The notes beneath the pieces are model-generated. The model ran no database searches, was not told the origin of the DNA, and saw only the letters and a program-made list of their open reading frames with translations. This document shows, piece by piece, positions 34,770 to 35,191 of a stretch of DNA of 35,191 bases. Position numbers and translations under genes: made by a program. The stretch is from Pseudomonadota bacterium (GTDB lineage Bacteria; Pseudomonadota; Gammaproteobacteria; Burkholderiales; Thiobacillaceae): assembly GCA_030684775.1 (NCBI GenBank), contig JAUXXW010000107.1, positions 1 to 35,191 of the forward strand, read 5' to 3'. Positions within the stretch are counted from its first letter, which is position 1. The number at the start of each line of letters is the position of its first letter.

Positions 34770-34800
34770 GTGGATGCTGGTCGTGCTGAGACGCGTCGCT

Positions 34801-34898
34801 AAATCCCCCCTGCCCCCCTTTGGAAAAGGGGGGAACCTCTCCGCCACGCGCGGTGGGTTTGACTCCCCCCTTTATCAAAGGGGGGCGGGGGGGGATTT
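34801..34898. repeat. C/G-run inverted repeat after the oxidoreductase gene
   Basis: AAATCCCCCCTGCCCCCCTT and a right arm AAAGGGGGGCGGGGGGGGATTT form a 98-bp inverted repeat, with two further inner pairs of C6/G6 runs. It belongs to a common intergenic repeat type. The G-runs could form quadruplexes on one strand and the hairpin could stop transcription about 30 bp after the stop codon. Confidence 0.88.
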
Positions 34899-34932
34899 CG
34901 TCCGGTTCAGTCGTAGCCGCGCGTGCCAGGTC

Positions 34933-34964
34933 GATGCGGGTCGCTGCGCTCACCACATCCTACG
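34933..34964. repeat. Half copy of the GTAGGGTGCGG-type repeat
   Basis: GATGCGGGTCGCTGCGCTCA followed by CCACATCCTACG matches the right half of the palindrome at 7929–8006. No left arm is present. Confidence 0.7.
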
Positions 34965-34984
34965 GCTATCGACAGATGAGACAC

Positions 34985-35061
34985 GTAGGTTGGGCAAAGC
35001 GCAGCGTGCCCAACAACCGCACGCCGTACCTGTTGGGCACGCTTCGCTTTGCCCAACCTAC
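34985..35061. repeat. Palindromic repeat with hybrid arms
   Basis: This GTAGGTTGGGC-family copy has a GCGCAGCG left arm but a CGCTTCGC right arm, so the two arms no longer match fully, and its loop is a few bases longer. It looks like a hybrid of the two variants found elsewhere in the window. Its first 46 bases plus 9 upstream bases recur exactly at 35137–35191. Confidence 0.9.
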
Positions 35062-35073
35062 GGTTGAGCTGTC

Positions 35074-35191
35074 ATGAGCCTGTTTCCCTTCTTCGAGAAC
35101 AACACATTCGCGCGCGGGGTTCACCCCGACGCGCGCATGAGACACGTAGGTTGGGCAAAGCGCAGCGTGCCCAACAACCGCACGCCGTACC
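35074..35191 (+). CDS. Partial gene, RnfC-like N-terminus running into a palindromic repeat
   Basis: From ATG 35074 the frame reads MSLFPFFENNTFARGVHPDA and then RMRHVGWAKRSVPNNRTPY to the end of the window. The FARGVHP stretch matches how many RnfC-type proteins begin (a short leader, then G-G/R-VHPP). Just after it the sequence enters a second copy of the palindromic repeat (35146 on), which stays open in this frame. Either the gene has the repeat inserted in frame near its start or it is broken. An RnfC would fit next to the RnfB-like and oxidoreductase genes. Only 39 codons are visible, so this is tentative. Confidence 0.45.
   Translation, partial: MSLFPFFENNTFARGVHPDARMRHVGWAKRSVPNNRTPY
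35137..35191. repeat. Exact 55-bp direct repeat of 34976–35030, cut by the window end
   Basis: The two stretches are identical base for base and 161 bp apart. They include ATGAGACACGTAGG and the left arm of the palindrome. A second full palindrome probably continues beyond the window. Confidence 0.95.

Noticed and set aside
28884-34847. A continuous minus-strand open frame of 1,987 codons opposite the oxidoreductase
   Set aside because: It is antisense to a clear NifJ-like gene, its translation is a His/Gly/Val/Ala-rich shadow without recognisable domains, and long antisense frames are common in high-GC codon-biased genes.

Overview
The window is high-GC proteobacterial DNA. Gene order and product types (a pcm–rhodanese–TolC–waaA run, an RnfB-like protein next to a giant 2-oxoacid:acceptor oxidoreductase, and many 73-bp palindromic intergenic repeats) suggest a betaproteobacterium, most likely Rhodocyclales. 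That placement is inferred from gene content only. No rRNA, tRNA or CRISPR array was seen.

Left part (1–10,764), mostly housekeeping and envelope genes. It opens with a tandem array of palindromic repeats. A TetR-regulated RND efflux operon follows (regulator, lipoprotein adaptor, inner-membrane pump), with a good operator-like palindrome just upstream. Next come a protein-L-isoaspartate methyltransferase, a MITE-like element, a single-domain rhodanese and a TolC-type outer-membrane channel, which could complete the pump. A repeat-rich zone lies against the 3' end of waaA (Kdo transferase, minus strand); this 3' end has itself been tandemly duplicated together with half a palindrome. A UDP-glucuronate-type 4-epimerase closes the section.

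Middle part (11,048–26,942), a roughly 16-kb type I restriction-modification island. Its order is hsdM, a DUF1016/YhcG-type nuclease gene, a duplicated hsdM 3' end, a KilA-N gene, a broken small gene, a Fic protein whose catalytic core is deleted, hsdS, an ABC-type AAA ATPase, a TOPRIM-like partner, a truncated and then a full AlbA_2/RecG-like ATP-binding regulator, a second AAA ATPase, hsdR and a YgjP-type metallopeptidase. Most neighbours overlap by 4–10 bases, so they look translationally coupled. hsdM and hsdS are far from hsdR. The space between holds what looks like a stack of extra defence or regulatory modules; the ATPase + TOPRIM pair, the core-less Fic protein and the nuclease framed by two copies of the hsdM tail are the best candidates for undescribed biology.

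Right part (27,041–35,191). A Uma2-type nuclease gene and a CysB-like LysR regulator lie on the minus strand. Divergent from the regulator are an RnfB-like iron-sulfur protein and a 1,652-residue pyruvate:ferredoxin-oxidoreductase-like enzyme with an extra C-terminal ferredoxin domain. At the window edge a reading frame starts like RnfC and runs straight into a palindromic repeat. These genes probably form an electron-transfer module linking 2-oxoacid oxidation, ferredoxin and a membrane complex.

Repeats run through the whole window and repeatedly enter genes: hsdM, the Fic/small-gene junction, the waaA 3' end, the LysR leader, the linker of the oxidoreductase and the RnfC-like start.
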